Positions 24,063 to 34,078 are shown, numbered from the stretch's first letter. The stretch: DNA of 64,000 nucleotides from Methanosarcina flavescens (GCF_001304615.2 NZ_CP032683.1:1116001-1180000); one strand, 5' to 3'. Numbers and translations: made by a program. Notes: generated by a model not told the origin, from the letters alone.

Positions 24063-24851
24063 ATGAACAGCCAGCTTCTGGAATTGATTTTTCTCTCCGA
24101 AAAAAGGAAAAATCTTATTTTATTTTTGAAGGATGGGCCAAAATCAATCTCAGAGATCAAAGAAAGCTTGAACGTAGGTCTGGTGGCAATTCTTCCTCAG
24201 TTGAAAAAACTGAGAGAAAGCTCTCTGGTTTTAAAGGCAGGCGACGTTTACAACCTGTCTCCTCTCGGGATAGCGGTAGCTGGCAAAATGCAGCCAATGA
24301 TTGATGTCCTGAACGTTTTCGGAAGTAAATACGAATATTGGGCGAATCATGCAGTCGAGTCCATACCCGATCCTTTGCGGAAACGGATAGGAGAACTGGC
24401 TAACTGCACGTTTTCCGAACCTCCTGACAGGACACGTTTGTTTGAGCCTCACAGGGAATTTGTAGAAAACCTTATGAAATCAAAAAAAATAAATGGCATT
24501 GCATCTATTTTTCATCCTCTTTATCCATCTCTTTTCCTTACTTTCGCAAAGGAGGGAGCTGAAATTTCCATCCTTGTAACCCGTCCGGTTTATGAAAGAA
24601 CAAAAACGGAGTACGGGACCGAGTTAGGTGAGTTCCTTAAACTCGAAAATGCGAGTTTTTACGTCTGTGATGGCAGAATAGAACTCTCCCATGTAGTTAC
24701 TGACAGGTTTCTGTCTCTTACCCTGCCTTTTTCTGACGGCACTTTTGACCATAAAGAAGATGTCCTGTGCTTCGATCCGGTTGCCCTCCAGTGGGGAGAA
24801 GACCTTTTTGCTTACTACAGAAATATCTCTCACAGAATAACCGAAATCTGA
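24063..24851 (+). CDS. Msr-type (methanol methyltransferase regulator family) transcription factor
   Basis: A 262-residue protein with an N-terminal winged helix (KDGPKSISEIKESLNVGLVAILPQLKKL, about 22-50) and a C-terminal DUF1724-type domain (VFGSKYEYW, IPDPLRKRIGEL, FYVCDGRIELSHVVTDRF). It is clearly paralogous to the two regulators at 52239 and 53247 next to mtaCB. In M. acetivorans members of this family (MsrA-MsrE) activate specific methanol methyltransferase operons. Here no methyltransferase gene is adjacent, so its target is unknown. A long upstream region suggests complex control. Confidence 0.8.
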   Translation: MNSQLLELIFLSEKRKNLILFLKDGPKSISEIKESLNVGLVAILPQLKKLRESSLVLKAGDVYNLSPLGIAVAGKMQPMIDVLNVFGSKYEYWANHAVESIPDPLRKRIGELANCTFSEPPDRTRLFEPHREFVENLMKSKKINGIASIFHPLYPSLFLTFAKEGAEISILVTRPVYERTKTEYGTELGEFLKLENASFYVCDGRIELSHVVTDRFLSLTLPFSDGTFDHKEDVLCFDPVALQWGEDLFAYYRNISHRITEI

Positions 24852-24922
24852 ACTTCTGTCAGGGCAGGTTACAGAACAGGTGGAAGATAGTTATAAATTG
24901 CACTCTCACTATCCTTTATACT

Positions 24923-25846
24923 ATGCAAAAAGTTCAGGAAACCGCAGAAAAAATCCGGACAATGGAAATCCGGGGCGCAGGCAGGATTGCAAAAGCTGCT
25001 GCTGAGGCTATAAGGGACTATGCCGCAGGGCTGGACGTAACCTCAATGGAAGAATTCAGTGCCAAAATAAGGGAAGTTTCGGATTTTCTCATAAGTACCC
25101 GCCCGACCGCTGTCTCCCTTCCAAATGCCGTAAAACTCGCTTCAAAGTACTCTTCGGGAAATGTGGAGGACGCAAGGCAGGAAATCATTACAAACGCAAA
25201 CCTCTTTATTGAAAGAGCTGACAGGGCTCTTGGAAAAATTGGGAAAATCGGGTCAAGAAGAATCCGGGACGGGGACGTTATCATGACCCATTGCAACTCC
25301 CACGCTGCTCTTTCTATTATCACGACAGCCTTTGAGGACGGAAAAAACATCTCGGTATATTCCACTGAAAGCCGTCCCAGGTGCCAGGGTTTACTGACAA
25401 TCCAACATCTTAACGATTTCGGAATTCCTACAACCCTGATTGTAGATTCCGCAGTGCGTTACTACATGAAAGACGTGGATAAAGTTATTGTCGGGGCTGA
25501 CGCCATTGCAGCTAACGGCGCCCTGGTAAATAAGATTGGAACTTCCCAGCTTGCCCTTGCCGCCCATGAAGCCCGGAAAAGTTTCATGGTCGCTGCCGAG
25601 ACCTTCAAGTTTAGCCCGAGCACTATTGTCGGAAACCCCATAGAGATCGAAGAAAGGGATGCAGAAGAGGTCATAGATCCAGCAGTCCTGAAAGAGCTTT
25701 CTCACGTGCAGGTAAAAAATCCGGCTTTTGACTTCACACCTGCCGAATATATCGATATGATCGTAACCGATATAGGAATCATCCCGCCTGCAATGGCATA
25801 TACTGTTATAAAAGAGCATCTTGGCTGGGAGCTTGGAGAAATTTGA
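24923..25846 (+). CDS. Ribose-1,5-bisphosphate isomerase
   Basis: The 307-residue protein belongs to the eIF2B-alpha-like isomerases. Signatures: MTHCNSHAAL (Cys124, the expected catalytic Cys), YSTESRPRCQG, VDKVIVGADAIAANGALVNKIGT with the catalytic Asp. It converts ribose-1,5-bisphosphate to ribulose-1,5-bisphosphate, which type III RuBisCO then carboxylates in the archaeal AMP/nucleoside degradation route. The frame is open further upstream but the ATG at 24923 fits the family's usual N-terminus and a length of about 310-325 residues. No RuBisCO gene lies in the window. The gap from the Msr-like gene is about 70 bp. Confidence 0.88.
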   Translation: MQKVQETAEKIRTMEIRGAGRIAKAAAEAIRDYAAGLDVTSMEEFSAKIREVSDFLISTRPTAVSLPNAVKLASKYSSGNVEDARQEIITNANLFIERADRALGKIGKIGSRRIRDGDVIMTHCNSHAALSIITTAFEDGKNISVYSTESRPRCQGLLTIQHLNDFGIPTTLIVDSAVRYYMKDVDKVIVGADAIAANGALVNKIGTSQLALAAHEARKSFMVAAETFKFSPSTIVGNPIEIEERDAEEVIDPAVLKELSHVQVKNPAFDFTPAEYIDMIVTDIGIIPPAMAYTVIKEHLGWELGEI

Positions 25847-25936
25847 GAAAAGATAAATTTTGGTTTTTATATATTTCTTTTATTTTTATTCCATTTTCCG
25901 ACACTTCTCCAGTTTCCAGCCACTCTTTCAATGATT

Positions 25937-26701
25937 TTAATTATCTTTAATAATCCCATCCGTAATCTTTAGCACCCTCGAACATTCTTTTGCTACCTCT
26001 GGGTCGTGTGTCACAACAAGAATTGTCTGCCCTTTTTCGCTCAATTCTTTAAAAATCCGCACAATCGAGTCCCTGGTCTTGCTATCCACTTCACCTGTAG
26101 GTTCATCAGCCAGGATAACGGCAGGTTTATTCGCAAGTGCCCTGGCAATAGAAACTCTCTGCTGTTCCCCTCCAGATAATTCCGAAGGCTTATGGGAAAG
26201 GCGGTCTCCAAGGCCAAGCTCTTCAAGCAGTACCTTTGCTCTTTCTTCCCTTTCTTTCTTCGGCACTCTGGAAAAGCGCAGGGAAAGCTCAACATTTTCA
26301 AGCGCAGAAAGGGTTGGGATAAGGTTATAGTGCTGGAAGATAAAACCTATTTTTTCCCTTCTCACGCGAGGAAGCAGTTTTTCAGGCACAGCTGTGAGGT
26401 CTATGCCATCAAGAATAACTCTGCCGTCAGTAGCTTTTTCAAGTGTGCCTATAAGGGCGAGAAAAGTGGATTTCCCTGAACCTGAAGGCCCCATTATAGC
26501 AAGTAATTCCCCTTTTCTCACGGTTATGCAGGCGCAGCGAAGGGCATGAACAGAAATTTTCCCCTGGGAATAGGTTTTGGAAAGGTTTTCAACCTGCAGT
26601 ATGATTTTCTGACCTTTATTTTTCCAATCTTGCTTATCAACCTCTTTCCCCGGCTCTTTCAGAAATTTAAACCTTTTTACTTCAGTTACCACTTCAAGCA
26701 T
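25937..26701 (-). CDS. ABC transporter ATP-binding protein (LolD/MacB type)
   Basis: Walker A GPSGSGKST, Q-loop FQHYN, signature LSGGEQQRV and Walker B VILADEPTGEVD are all intact in this 254-residue protein, which matches the LolD/MacB subfamily that powers FtsX-like mechanotransmission exporters. The first about 30 residues precede the usual fold start (IILQVENLSKTY), so an internal start is possible. The beginning overlaps the end of the permease gene by 8 nt, typical of a coupled operon. Confidence 0.9.
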   Translation of the reverse strand: MLEVVTEVKRFKFLKEPGKEVDKQDWKNKGQKIILQVENLSKTYSQGKISVHALRCACITVRKGELLAIMGPSGSGKSTFLALIGTLEKATDGRVILDGIDLTAVPEKLLPRVRREKIGFIFQHYNLIPTLSALENVELSLRFSRVPKKEREERAKVLLEELGLGDRLSHKPSELSGGEQQRVSIARALANKPAVILADEPTGEVDSKTRDSIVRIFKELSEKGQTILVVTHDPEVAKECSRVLKITDGIIKDN

Positions 26702-27809
26702 GCTTCAAAGCCTCCATAGGACTCATTTTTGAAGCCCTGTATGCAGGATAAAGCCCTGAGAGAGCCCCTATTAGCAAGGCAAACAGCATGGCAATTATAA
26801 GAAGCCTGGGCGTTATCAGGAAGAGTACAATCCTTGTATTTGCAAGCCAAGCATTCATGATATAAACAGCCCCTGTGCCTACAAGAATTCCAAGGATTCC
26901 CCCGAGGAAACCCATAACAGAGGCTTCTCCGAGAGTAAGAAGCAAAATATCCCTGGTCTCGGCTCCAATGGCTTTCAAAATCCCGAATTCCCTTGTCCTT
27001 TCGGCAACAGACATGAGCATTGTATTCATCACACAAAGCCCGCCTATGATTGCTGCAAGGAGACCTGAACTGATAGTGATTACGCTAAAAATCATAAAAG
27101 ATTGCCTTGCCTGCACTTCAAGCTCACCTGGAGAAAGGGTGCTTGTGCCTTTAACGCTGAATTCTATGCGTTTGGAGAGCATTTCAGCATCTACCCGCTC
27201 ATCAGGCACTGCGAAGATATAGGAAATTGAATCGCCTACACTATAGAGGTCCTGCGCAGTCTCGAGAGGTATAATTACCGCATTGTCAAAAATCGAGCCA
27301 GTGTAATCCAGGATTCCTACAACCGTAAAATATTTGTCATGGATCTCAAACTTGCTCCCTATCTGGAGTTTATATTCCCTCTGTATGTTGCTCCCGACAA
27401 CAACATTGTATGAATCCCCGGGATTGAGGAAACGGCCTGCCTTCAATTCTACGGGATAAAGGGCAACACTGGATTTCTCTGGGGGAACACCCAGGATCTG
27501 TTTTCCGGTCATTCCCATTTTGTCCTCATCGAAAGTGGTCATTAAAAGCCCATAAGCGTCTTTTACACCTGCCACCCGGAGTACATCGCTTACTTTATCA
27601 TCCGTGAGTCCGCCTCCGAAGACTCCGCTTTCGGCAAAAACCCGGATTTTATCGCTTGTCACACTCATGGAACGTTCAAAGGTCTGGTGGAAATTTTCAG
27701 ACATTGCCCCCATAACGATAACTGCAAATATCCCGAGGGCAATCCCACAAACTGTCAGCCCGCTCCTGACCTTCCTGTTCATTATATTTCGAATAATGAG
27801 GTCAAACAT
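26694..27809 (-). CDS. FtsX/MacB-type ABC permease
   Basis: The 371-residue protein has one N-terminal membrane helix (about 15-38), a large extracytoplasmic MacB-PCD domain (about 40-220, with VVVGSNIQREYKLQIGSKFEI) and three C-terminal helices of the FtsX domain (TMLMSVAERTREFGILKAIGA motif before the second; GLYPAYRASKMSPMEALKH at the end). It pairs with the overlapping ATPase gene. Such systems export lipids or peptides or move surface proteins; substrate unknown. Confidence 0.88.
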   Translation of the reverse strand: MFDLIIRNIMNRKVRSGLTVCGIALGIFAVIVMGAMSENFHQTFERSMSVTSDKIRVFAESGVFGGGLTDDKVSDVLRVAGVKDAYGLLMTTFDEDKMGMTGKQILGVPPEKSSVALYPVELKAGRFLNPGDSYNVVVGSNIQREYKLQIGSKFEIHDKYFTVVGILDYTGSIFDNAVIIPLETAQDLYSVGDSISYIFAVPDERVDAEMLSKRIEFSVKGTSTLSPGELEVQARQSFMIFSVITISSGLLAAIIGGLCVMNTMLMSVAERTREFGILKAIGAETRDILLLTLGEASVMGFLGGILGILVGTGAVYIMNAWLANTRIVLFLITPRLLIIAMLFALLIGALSGLYPAYRASKMSPMEALKHA

Positions 27810-27968
27810 GATGATCCTGTGTTTGAATTCTACAGCTTTAAACTTTCATAGCTTTTAAAGTTCTTAAATTCTTAAAATTCTAAGAATTTCCAGAGTTTCT
27901 GAGATTTTAAGGGCCCTAAAAATTTCTAAAACTCTCAAGCCTTTTCTCTCTTTTTTAGAGCTTCTTGC

Positions 27969-29144
27969 TTACTTTTTCCTACTAGAAAGAACTCCAGCAC
28001 AGAGGATAATTCCCATAGCTGCGAGAAAGCCAGTGCCTGGGGACTCCTCGATAGGGTTTGCTTCGGTGACGGGCTCAAAGACCCTGAGAACCGTTTCATG
28101 GCTGTCCAGAATTTCTCCTTCGAGGTTCAGCACATAAATCTTTACATTATAGTCCCCCTTCGGGACTCCCTGCCAGATTATTCCTACAGTATCTTCCTTT
28201 CCCGCAGTCAGGATATCTGGAGTCTCTTCAAAAACCTGCACTTCTCCATTCTCAGACGTCAGCACAACCCTTATAAAGCCATCAAAAGGTACCTGGGATC
28301 TTCCGATAATAGTGATACTTGCTCCGTATTCATCCACATCGATATCAAGATCAAGAATCTCTACCTTTTCCTGGGCTATGAAATCTGATCTATAGGCTGT
28401 GGTAATGTCAGGAGAGTGGGAATGAACTTTCAAAAAAGCAGTATAGTTTTTACCTTTCTCCAGAAGGAAAGGCCAATAACTTGCGTTATAATAGGTGTTT
28501 GTAACAGGGATATTTTTCTGTTTTTCAGAGTATATCACATCCGTTCCCGAAAGCAGTTTCAGATCAAGATCTACCACACCGGGTTCAGGTAGCTGTACAC
28601 TTCCAAAACCTGCAGGATTGGTAAGACTCATCAAAACGGAAGCCTTCTCGGAATCTGCCGAAAAATCCACAAGCTTAAGCTTTGAGAGCGCTGGATTCCG
28701 GTAGGAAAATGAGAGTTCTTTTAAGCCCACGCTTTCACTACCATTTTTCACAAAAACCTGTGCCGTATAAGAATCTCTGTCTTCTCTAAAATCCTTCTCA
28801 ACTCCCCAGAACAGGACTTTCGTAAATTTCCGACCTTTTTCCACGGAACCCAGGAAGAAAGTTTCCGATTTAAGCAGTTTCTTTCCCGAATTCAAAGTAA
28901 AAATAAGAGAGGCATTTTCAAGAGGTTTTTCAAACTGGACTGTGACATCCGCAAATTCATTATCTGAGAAAAAATCTGTAATAACGGCATCCATTTGCCT
29001 TTTCTCTCCAATGGCTTTCTCACCTGCCGCTGCAAAAGCAGGATTGATCCAGGAGCAGACCATAATCAGAAGTAGAAGCGCGGAAAAAAAGCGGAAAGTA
29101 GTTTCTTTTTGTTTAAAAGAACTATTTTTTTCAAGCCGGTTCAA
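27969..29144 (-). CDS. Secreted, membrane-anchored protein linked to the MacB-type transporter
   Basis: I choose a TTG start at 29144 because GGAGG lies 9 nt upstream; the ATG at 29225 has no ribosome site. The product (about 391 residues) has a signal peptide (FFSALLLLIMVCSWINPAFA), several beta-sandwich segments (VLTSENGEVQVFEETPDIL; GDYNVKIYVLN), and a C-terminal helix with SSRKK, preceded by PGTG. The gene order secreted protein-permease-ATPase in one direction suggests a three-gene operon in which this protein works with the exporter on the cell surface. I do not recognise a named family. Confidence 0.7.
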   Translation of the reverse strand: MNRLEKNSSFKQKETTFRFFSALLLLIMVCSWINPAFAAAGEKAIGEKRQMDAVITDFFSDNEFADVTVQFEKPLENASLIFTLNSGKKLLKSETFFLGSVEKGRKFTKVLFWGVEKDFREDRDSYTAQVFVKNGSESVGLKELSFSYRNPALSKLKLVDFSADSEKASVLMSLTNPAGFGSVQLPEPGVVDLDLKLLSGTDVIYSEKQKNIPVTNTYYNASYWPFLLEKGKNYTAFLKVHSHSPDITTAYRSDFIAQEKVEILDLDIDVDEYGASITIIGRSQVPFDGFIRVVLTSENGEVQVFEETPDILTAGKEDTVGIIWQGVPKGDYNVKIYVLNLEGEILDSHETVLRVFEPVTEANPIEESPGTGFLAAMGIILCAGVLSSRKK

Positions 29145-29519
29145 GACCCCAATCCTCCTTCTTTTTAGGAACTTCAGGATAGAAACCTCAGGAAACAGAA
29201 ACCAGCATTCTGGTCTGTTTTCCATACATGGAACATATCAGAACTTAATTGAGATGTATATCTGAATCTAATTGGAGTGTACGTTAGAAGCTAATTGAAA
29301 TGTATGTCGGAACCCCTATGTTTAACTTTTCATCTTCCGCAAGCCTTTTCAAAAAAGAGCTTGACCACAAACTTTTTGGAAAAAAGTTTGATCAAAAACA
29401 GCGTTTTCGGTCAAGCCTTTTCTTAAAAAGCTTGCAGCTCAACGATTTTGGTCAAGCGACGCCATGTTTGTGCTTGAACCAAAAACTGGGCTGAGCTTTG
29501 TCTGAGTCCTGTTTAACCC
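29145..29519. other. Intergenic region with a strong hairpin
   Basis: Between the end of pyrH and the start of the secreted-protein gene. CAAACTTTTT 29368-29377 and AAAAAGTTTG 29381-29390 form a perfect 10-bp hairpin with a 3-nt loop and A/T runs on both strands, a possible terminator for pyrH. Several GTCAAGC-type repeats surround it. Confidence 0.5.
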
Positions 29520-30221
29520 TTACAATTTTGCTGTGATCCAGGTTCCGCAGGATATGGGAGATTTTTTGGCGGTTTCTCTGTCGAGAATTTGGCCGAGCGT
29601 GGCAGGGTTCCGGGCATCCATAACAAGGGCATCGAGTTTACAGCGTTCGATAATTTTTGCGGCTACAGGGTCAACAGGAGATTTGGAGCCTGCCTTCATT
29701 TCGATTGACATGACTATGTTTATGAGTTTCTCAGGGGAGATCCGATCATATTTTACTGCCGAAGGATCACAATTGGGGTCTGCGGAATAAACTCCATCAA
29801 TCGATGTTGCGATTATCAACAAGTCTGCCCGCAGGAACTCCGCAAGAATTGCAGCAACAGCGTCTGTAGTTTGGCCAGGAGTAACCCCGCCCATTACAAC
29901 TACTTTCCCGGGACGAATAGCCTTTGCAGTTTCAAGATAATTCGTCGGGATTTCCGGAGAGGCATCGGGCCCGAGGGCTGCGGCAAGCAATCGTGCGTTC
30001 AGGCGAGTGATTTCAATGCCTATATAGTCGCAGGTTACTTCATCAGCACCAACTGCCCTTGCAGTATCGATATAACTCCGTGCCACTTCTCCTCCCCCGG
30101 CTACCACAAGCAGAGTATGTTTTTTGGAGATTTTCCGAAGGACTTCCGCATATTCTAAAAAACTATCAGGATCAAGATTTTTTGCGAGAATTGAACCGCC
30201 TAATGAGAGTACTATGAGCAT
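29520..30221 (-). CDS. pyrH: Archaeal UMP kinase
   Basis: The 233-residue amino-acid-kinase-fold protein shows LSLGGSIL at the N-terminus, VVAGGGEVARSYI, GGVTPGQTTDAVAA and IIATSIDGVYSADP, the pattern of archaeal UMP kinase. It phosphorylates UMP to UDP in pyrimidine nucleotide synthesis. It is monocistronic here; larB is divergent 190 bp away. Confidence 0.92.
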   Translation of the reverse strand: MLIVLSLGGSILAKNLDPDSFLEYAEVLRKISKKHTLLVVAGGGEVARSYIDTARAVGADEVTCDYIGIEITRLNARLLAAALGPDASPEIPTNYLETAKAIRPGKVVVMGGVTPGQTTDAVAAILAEFLRADLLIIATSIDGVYSADPNCDPSAVKYDRISPEKLINIVMSIEMKAGSKSPVDPVAAKIIERCKLDALVMDARNPATLGQILDRETAKKSPISCGTWITAKL

Positions 30222-30408
30222 GATGATCTCTACACATTAACAATTCGGATTTTTAAATATATCGCTGTGTATTTTTTCGCTAAGTTACCAAAAATCCCAT
30301 ATAACGAGAAGCCCTAAAAACCCCTAAACCATAAATTCTTGCTTGACCACTTATTGTTTAAGCTCATGGTTCTTTAAAGCAGGTAAATTTTTTTAGTGCA
30401 GGTGTTAC

Positions 30409-31215
30409 ATGGATCTTACTGATATACTTAGGGCTGTCAAGGAAGGAAAAATGGATCTTGAAACTGCAAAGCAGCAAGCACGCGGTCTTGGTTTTGTTTC
30501 CTATACCGATATAGCAAAGCTTGACTCTCACAGGAAAAGCCGGACAGGAGTGATCGAAGCCATCCTGGCTGATTGTAAGAGCCCTGACGATGTTGTGGAG
30601 ATTGCCAGGGTCATGGTTGCAGAGAGCAAAAGAGCCCTTATTACGCGGGTTTCGCCGCAACATGTTGAAGTCCTAAAGCAAGCTTTTGGCGAGGATAAAC
30701 TTGAATGGAACAGCAGGGCTCGCACAGTTGTTATCCATGACGGTACGCCTGCCCCCAGAACAGGTGGGATTGTAGGGATTGTTTCAGCAGGCACAGCCGA
30801 TATCCCGGCTGCGGAAGAAGCCAGGGTTGTAGCCTCGGAAATGGGCTGTGAGACCGTTACGGTTTATGATGTGGGAGTCGCAGGAATCCACAGACTGATC
30901 CCGGCACTGCATAAATTGAAAGCTACGAAGCCGGGAGCAATCGTGGTTGCAGCCGGAAGGGAAGGGACGCTTCCCACCATAGTCTCGGGATTGGTTGACG
31001 CACCTGTAATCGGGCTTCCGGTTTCGACAGGTTATGGAGCGGGTGGCGGAGGAAAAGCTGCCCTGCTTGCCATGCTCCAGTCCTGTTCCACACTTGCAGT
31101 TGTAAATATTGATGCAGGATTTGTTGCGGGAGCGTACGCTGCCAGGATCGCAAATATGATCGCGGCTGCCTACACCCGCGGCAGGGAAGACAGAGTTGAG
31201 CAAGAAGGAAAGTAA
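30409..31215 (+). CDS. larB: LarB-type pyridinium-3,5-biscarboxylate mononucleotide synthase
   Basis: The 268-residue protein has the PurE/AIR-carboxylase-like C-terminal fold: GIVSAGTADIPAAEEA, AAGREGTLPTIVSGL, PVSTGYGAGGGGKAALLAML. LarB carboxylates and hydrolyses nicotinate adenine dinucleotide to start synthesis of the nickel-pincer nucleotide cofactor of lactate racemase and related LarA enzymes. larC follows 34 bp downstream; larE and larA are not in the window. SD GCAGGTG precedes the ATG. Confidence 0.88.
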   Translation: MDLTDILRAVKEGKMDLETAKQQARGLGFVSYTDIAKLDSHRKSRTGVIEAILADCKSPDDVVEIARVMVAESKRALITRVSPQHVEVLKQAFGEDKLEWNSRARTVVIHDGTPAPRTGGIVGIVSAGTADIPAAEEARVVASEMGCETVTVYDVGVAGIHRLIPALHKLKATKPGAIVVAAGREGTLPTIVSGLVDAPVIGLPVSTGYGAGGGGKAALLAMLQSCSTLAVVNIDAGFVAGAYAARIANMIAAAYTRGREDRVEQEGK

Positions 31216-31249
31216 CAGCGGAGTGGACTGAAATGCAGGAAGGAGTCTT

Positions 31250-32440
31250 ATGAAAGCTCTTGTATTCAACCCTTTTTCTGGAGCAGCAGGAGATATGATC
31301 CTCGGATGCACTCTTGACCTTGGGGCTGATCGAAATATGGTTAAAGAACTGATAGAAGCTTCTGCCAATGTATCCGTGGATATAAAAGAAGTTGTGAAAA
31401 AAGGAATAAAAGCCCTGGATGTCCGGATAAACGTGCCTGAAAAAGAGCATGTCCGCACATATCCTGAACTTGTGGACGCGGTAAAAGCTGCAGGACTGCC
31501 CCCCAGAGTGGAAGCAAGTGCTCTTGATATCTTCATGAGGCTGGCTGAAGCCGAAGCTTCTGTTCATGGACAGCCTGACCTTGAAAACCTCCATTTCCAT
31601 GAGGTTGGTCAGAGTGATGCCCTTGCCGATATAATTGGCTCGTCTGCAGCTATCCATTCCCTTAAATGTGATTCCATCTACTGTACTCCTATAAACGTGG
31701 GCAGTGGAACAATAACAAGCGCACATGGTATTCTGCCTGTGCCGGCTCCTGCAACCCTTGAGATTCTCAGAAAAGGAAAATTCTATTTCAGGGGAGAAAC
31801 TGAACAAAAAGAGCTTCTTACTCCTACAGGAGCTGCTATTCTCGCCCATTTCGCAAGATCCATTGAAGCTTTTCCTCAGGGCAGGGTGATTTCAATAGGT
31901 TACGGCGCTGGTGATTCCGAACTTGCAGGACCCAATGTGCTTCAGGGGGTGCTGTCTGAACTTGACTCCTGTCTGATCCCTGACATTATTGAAGTGCTTG
32001 AAACGAATGCTGACGATGTGAGCGGAGAAATCCTGGGCAACCTGTTTGAAGAATTGCTTGCTATGGGGGCAAAGGATGTCGCAATTCTCCCGGCAACAAT
32101 GAAGAAAGGCCGTCCGGCTCATGTTATCAAAGTTATTGCAAAACCAGAGGACACTGCAAAGCTTGCCCGGAAGATAATTATCGAGACAGGGTCACTGGGA
32201 GTAAGGGTTATCCCTACCCGGCACAGATTGATGGCTGCGAGGTGGATAGAATCGGTTAAATTTGAGGTTGGCGGGCAGATATATGAAGCTGCGGTCAAGG
32301 TCGCCAGGGATTCTGAGGGCGTCCTGCTGAATATCTCTGCTGAGTTTGAGGATTGCAAAAAGATCGCAAAAGCGAGTGGAGTTCCTGTTAAAGAGGTTAT
32401 GAGAAAGTCAGAGGAGGCTGCAAGAAAGCTTTTCTCCTGA
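31250..32440 (+). CDS. larC: LarC-type nickel insertion protein
   Basis: The 396-residue product begins with FNPFSGAAGDMILG and contains HFHEVG, VGSGTITSAHGILPVPAPAT and a C-terminal ETNADDVSGEILG segment, all LarC signatures. LarC is a CTP-dependent nickel chelatase that completes the nickel-pincer cofactor. It is a single uninterrupted frame, unlike bacterial larC genes that need a frameshift. SD AAGGAGT precedes the ATG. Nickel use is high in this organism, but this cofactor serves LarA-family racemases/epimerases, not methyl-CoM reductase. Confidence 0.88.
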   Translation: MKALVFNPFSGAAGDMILGCTLDLGADRNMVKELIEASANVSVDIKEVVKKGIKALDVRINVPEKEHVRTYPELVDAVKAAGLPPRVEASALDIFMRLAEAEASVHGQPDLENLHFHEVGQSDALADIIGSSAAIHSLKCDSIYCTPINVGSGTITSAHGILPVPAPATLEILRKGKFYFRGETEQKELLTPTGAAILAHFARSIEAFPQGRVISIGYGAGDSELAGPNVLQGVLSELDSCLIPDIIEVLETNADDVSGEILGNLFEELLAMGAKDVAILPATMKKGRPAHVIKVIAKPEDTAKLARKIIIETGSLGVRVIPTRHRLMAARWIESVKFEVGGQIYEAAVKVARDSEGVLLNISAEFEDCKKIAKASGVPVKEVMRKSEEAARKLFS

Positions 32441-32546
32441 GATTCACGAAAGGGTGCTGATATATAGAAATAAGAATATAATTCTAAAGCAAAAGCCTGA
32501 AACTTCAAGGCTTTCACTTCAATTTTCATTATTCTCTCTATCCAAG

Positions 32547-33575
32547 TCAGAGTTTGCCCATGGAATGCAAGAGTTCTGCGTTCAGTACACTTGCTCCGGC
32601 TGCGCCTCGGACGGTATTATGTCCCATTGCGATATAACGGATTCCTTCTCTTATACGGCCTACTGAGACGCTCATGCCTTTCCCCATGTTGCGGTCAAGG
32701 CGCGGTTGAGGTCTGTCGATTTCGTCCCTTACTATCAGGGCTCTCTCAGGTTCGGAAGGAAGTTCTCCAAGCTTTGGATCGAATCTTAGAAAAGCTTCTC
32801 TTACTTCTTCAGGCGTTGGTTTATCTCTCATTCCAGCCCAGATAGCTTCGGTATGCCCGTCGACAACAGGAACTCTGTGACAGGAAGCACTGACACTTAT
32901 ATCTGCAGGCACGATTTCAGAGCCGTTGAACTCTCCAAGGAGCTTTAAAGTTTCGGTCTCCATCTTTTTTTCTTCGCTTCCTATGTACGGAATTACATTG
33001 TCATAGATTGCCATTGCGGCAACTCCGGAAAAACCTGCGCCTGAGATAGCCTGCATTGTAGCCACCTGTATGGTTTCGAGCCCGAACTGCATAAGAGGCT
33101 TTAAGGTAAGGGCCATGACAATTGTGGAGCAATTGGGGTTTGTAATGATATATCCGTCCCATCCCCTTGTGTCCTGCTGGATTTCGAGAAGCTCGAGGTG
33201 CTCTGAATTTATTTCGGGAATTACGAGAGGAATATCCTTTTCCATCCTGTGGGAGGAGGCATTACTTGCGACTGCAAAACCGGCTTTTGCAAATTCGGGT
33301 TCTACTGTCAGGGCAAGGTCTGCAGGAAGTGCCGAGAAAACAACATCTGCATCTACGGTTTTTGGGTCTACCGGGACAACTTCGATGTTTTCGACGCTTT
33401 CCGGCATAGCAGTGTCTAACCTCCAGCCTGCGGCTTCTTTATACGTTTTGCCAGCGCTTCTCTCGGATGCTGCAAGGGCTGTAATCTCAAACCAGGGGTG
33501 GTTTGCAAGTGCTTCTACAAATCTTTGCCCTACAGCGCCCGTGGCGCCTAAAATACCCGCTTTAATTGCTACCAT
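32547..33575 (-). CDS. asd: Aspartate-semialdehyde dehydrogenase
   Basis: A 342-residue enzyme of the archaeal/fungal type: [10 protein letters not shown] nucleotide-binding start, catalytic Cys in [16 protein letters not shown], and [13 protein letters not shown] with the active-site His. It reduces aspartyl phosphate to aspartate semialdehyde, the branch point to lysine, threonine and methionine; in archaea the product also feeds the ADH synthase step of aromatic synthesis, whose gene lies at 38641. The ferredoxin gene lies 90 bp downstream, outside its 3' end relationship (it is upstream in transcription order). Confidence 0.92.
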   Translation of the reverse strand: MVAIKAGILGATGAVGQRFVEALANHPWFEITALAASERSAGKTYKEAAGWRLDTAMPESVENIEVVPVDPKTVDADVVFSALPADLALTVEPEFAKAGFAVASNASSHRMEKDIPLVIPEINSEHLELLEIQQDTRGWDGYIITNPNCSTIVMALTLKPLMQFGLETIQVATMQAISGAGFSGVAAMAIYDNVIPYIGSEEKKMETETLKLLGEFNGSEIVPADISVSASCHRVPVVDGHTEAIWAGMRDKPTPEEVREAFLRFDPKLGELPSEPERALIVRDEIDRPQPRLDRNMGKGMSVSVGRIREGIRYIAMGHNTVRGAAGASVLNAELLHSMGKL

Positions 33576-33664
33576 CTAAAAAGCTACCTCCGAAAAAGAA
33601 AAAATGATTGATAAAAAGGAAAAAGAAAAGTGGAATAAAGAGCTTATTCCAACTAATTGCCGTT

Positions 33665-33847
33665 TTATTCTTCTACTTTAATTGCCTGGTTCGGGCATGC
33701 CTCTTCACATGCGCCGCACTCTACGCATTCGTCCTGGTCGACCACTGCGACTCCTTTTTCTTCATCAAGGGTGATTGCTTCAGAGGGGCATTCATCGACG
33801 CAGCTTCCGCATCCTGAACATTCATCTGCATTAACTACTGTTGGCAT
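33665..33847 (-). CDS. 2[4Fe-4S] ferredoxin
   Basis: The 60-residue protein has two CxxCxxCxxxCP cluster motifs ([24 protein letters not shown]) and the pseudo-twofold layout of clostridial-type ferredoxins. It carries low-potential electrons in the cytoplasm. It is transcribed toward nothing and reads away from asd's 5' side at 33575, with asd 90 bp downstream in the same direction, so cotranscription is possible. A second ferredoxin of the same type is at 54772. Confidence 0.93.
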   Translation of the reverse strand: MPTVVNADECSGCGSCVDECPSEAITLDEEKGVAVVDQDECVECGACEEACPNQAIKVEE

Positions 33848-34078
33848 ATTTTTTTCACACTCCTTTTGGTTGCTCGATATATACCTGGAAATTGTACATC
33901 ACGTTTTTGAAACTTCCATAGGTTATCGAAAAGTTTGGTCATAACGCCATTGACAAGATAAACATAAAAACTTATCGCTTTTTAACAAAATGCAGCCTTC
34001 AAAATCAGGATGGAGTTAACTAGCCGGGGATTAAAATATACTATTTAATTTATAAATAAAAAAAGTAAAAAAACGAAT

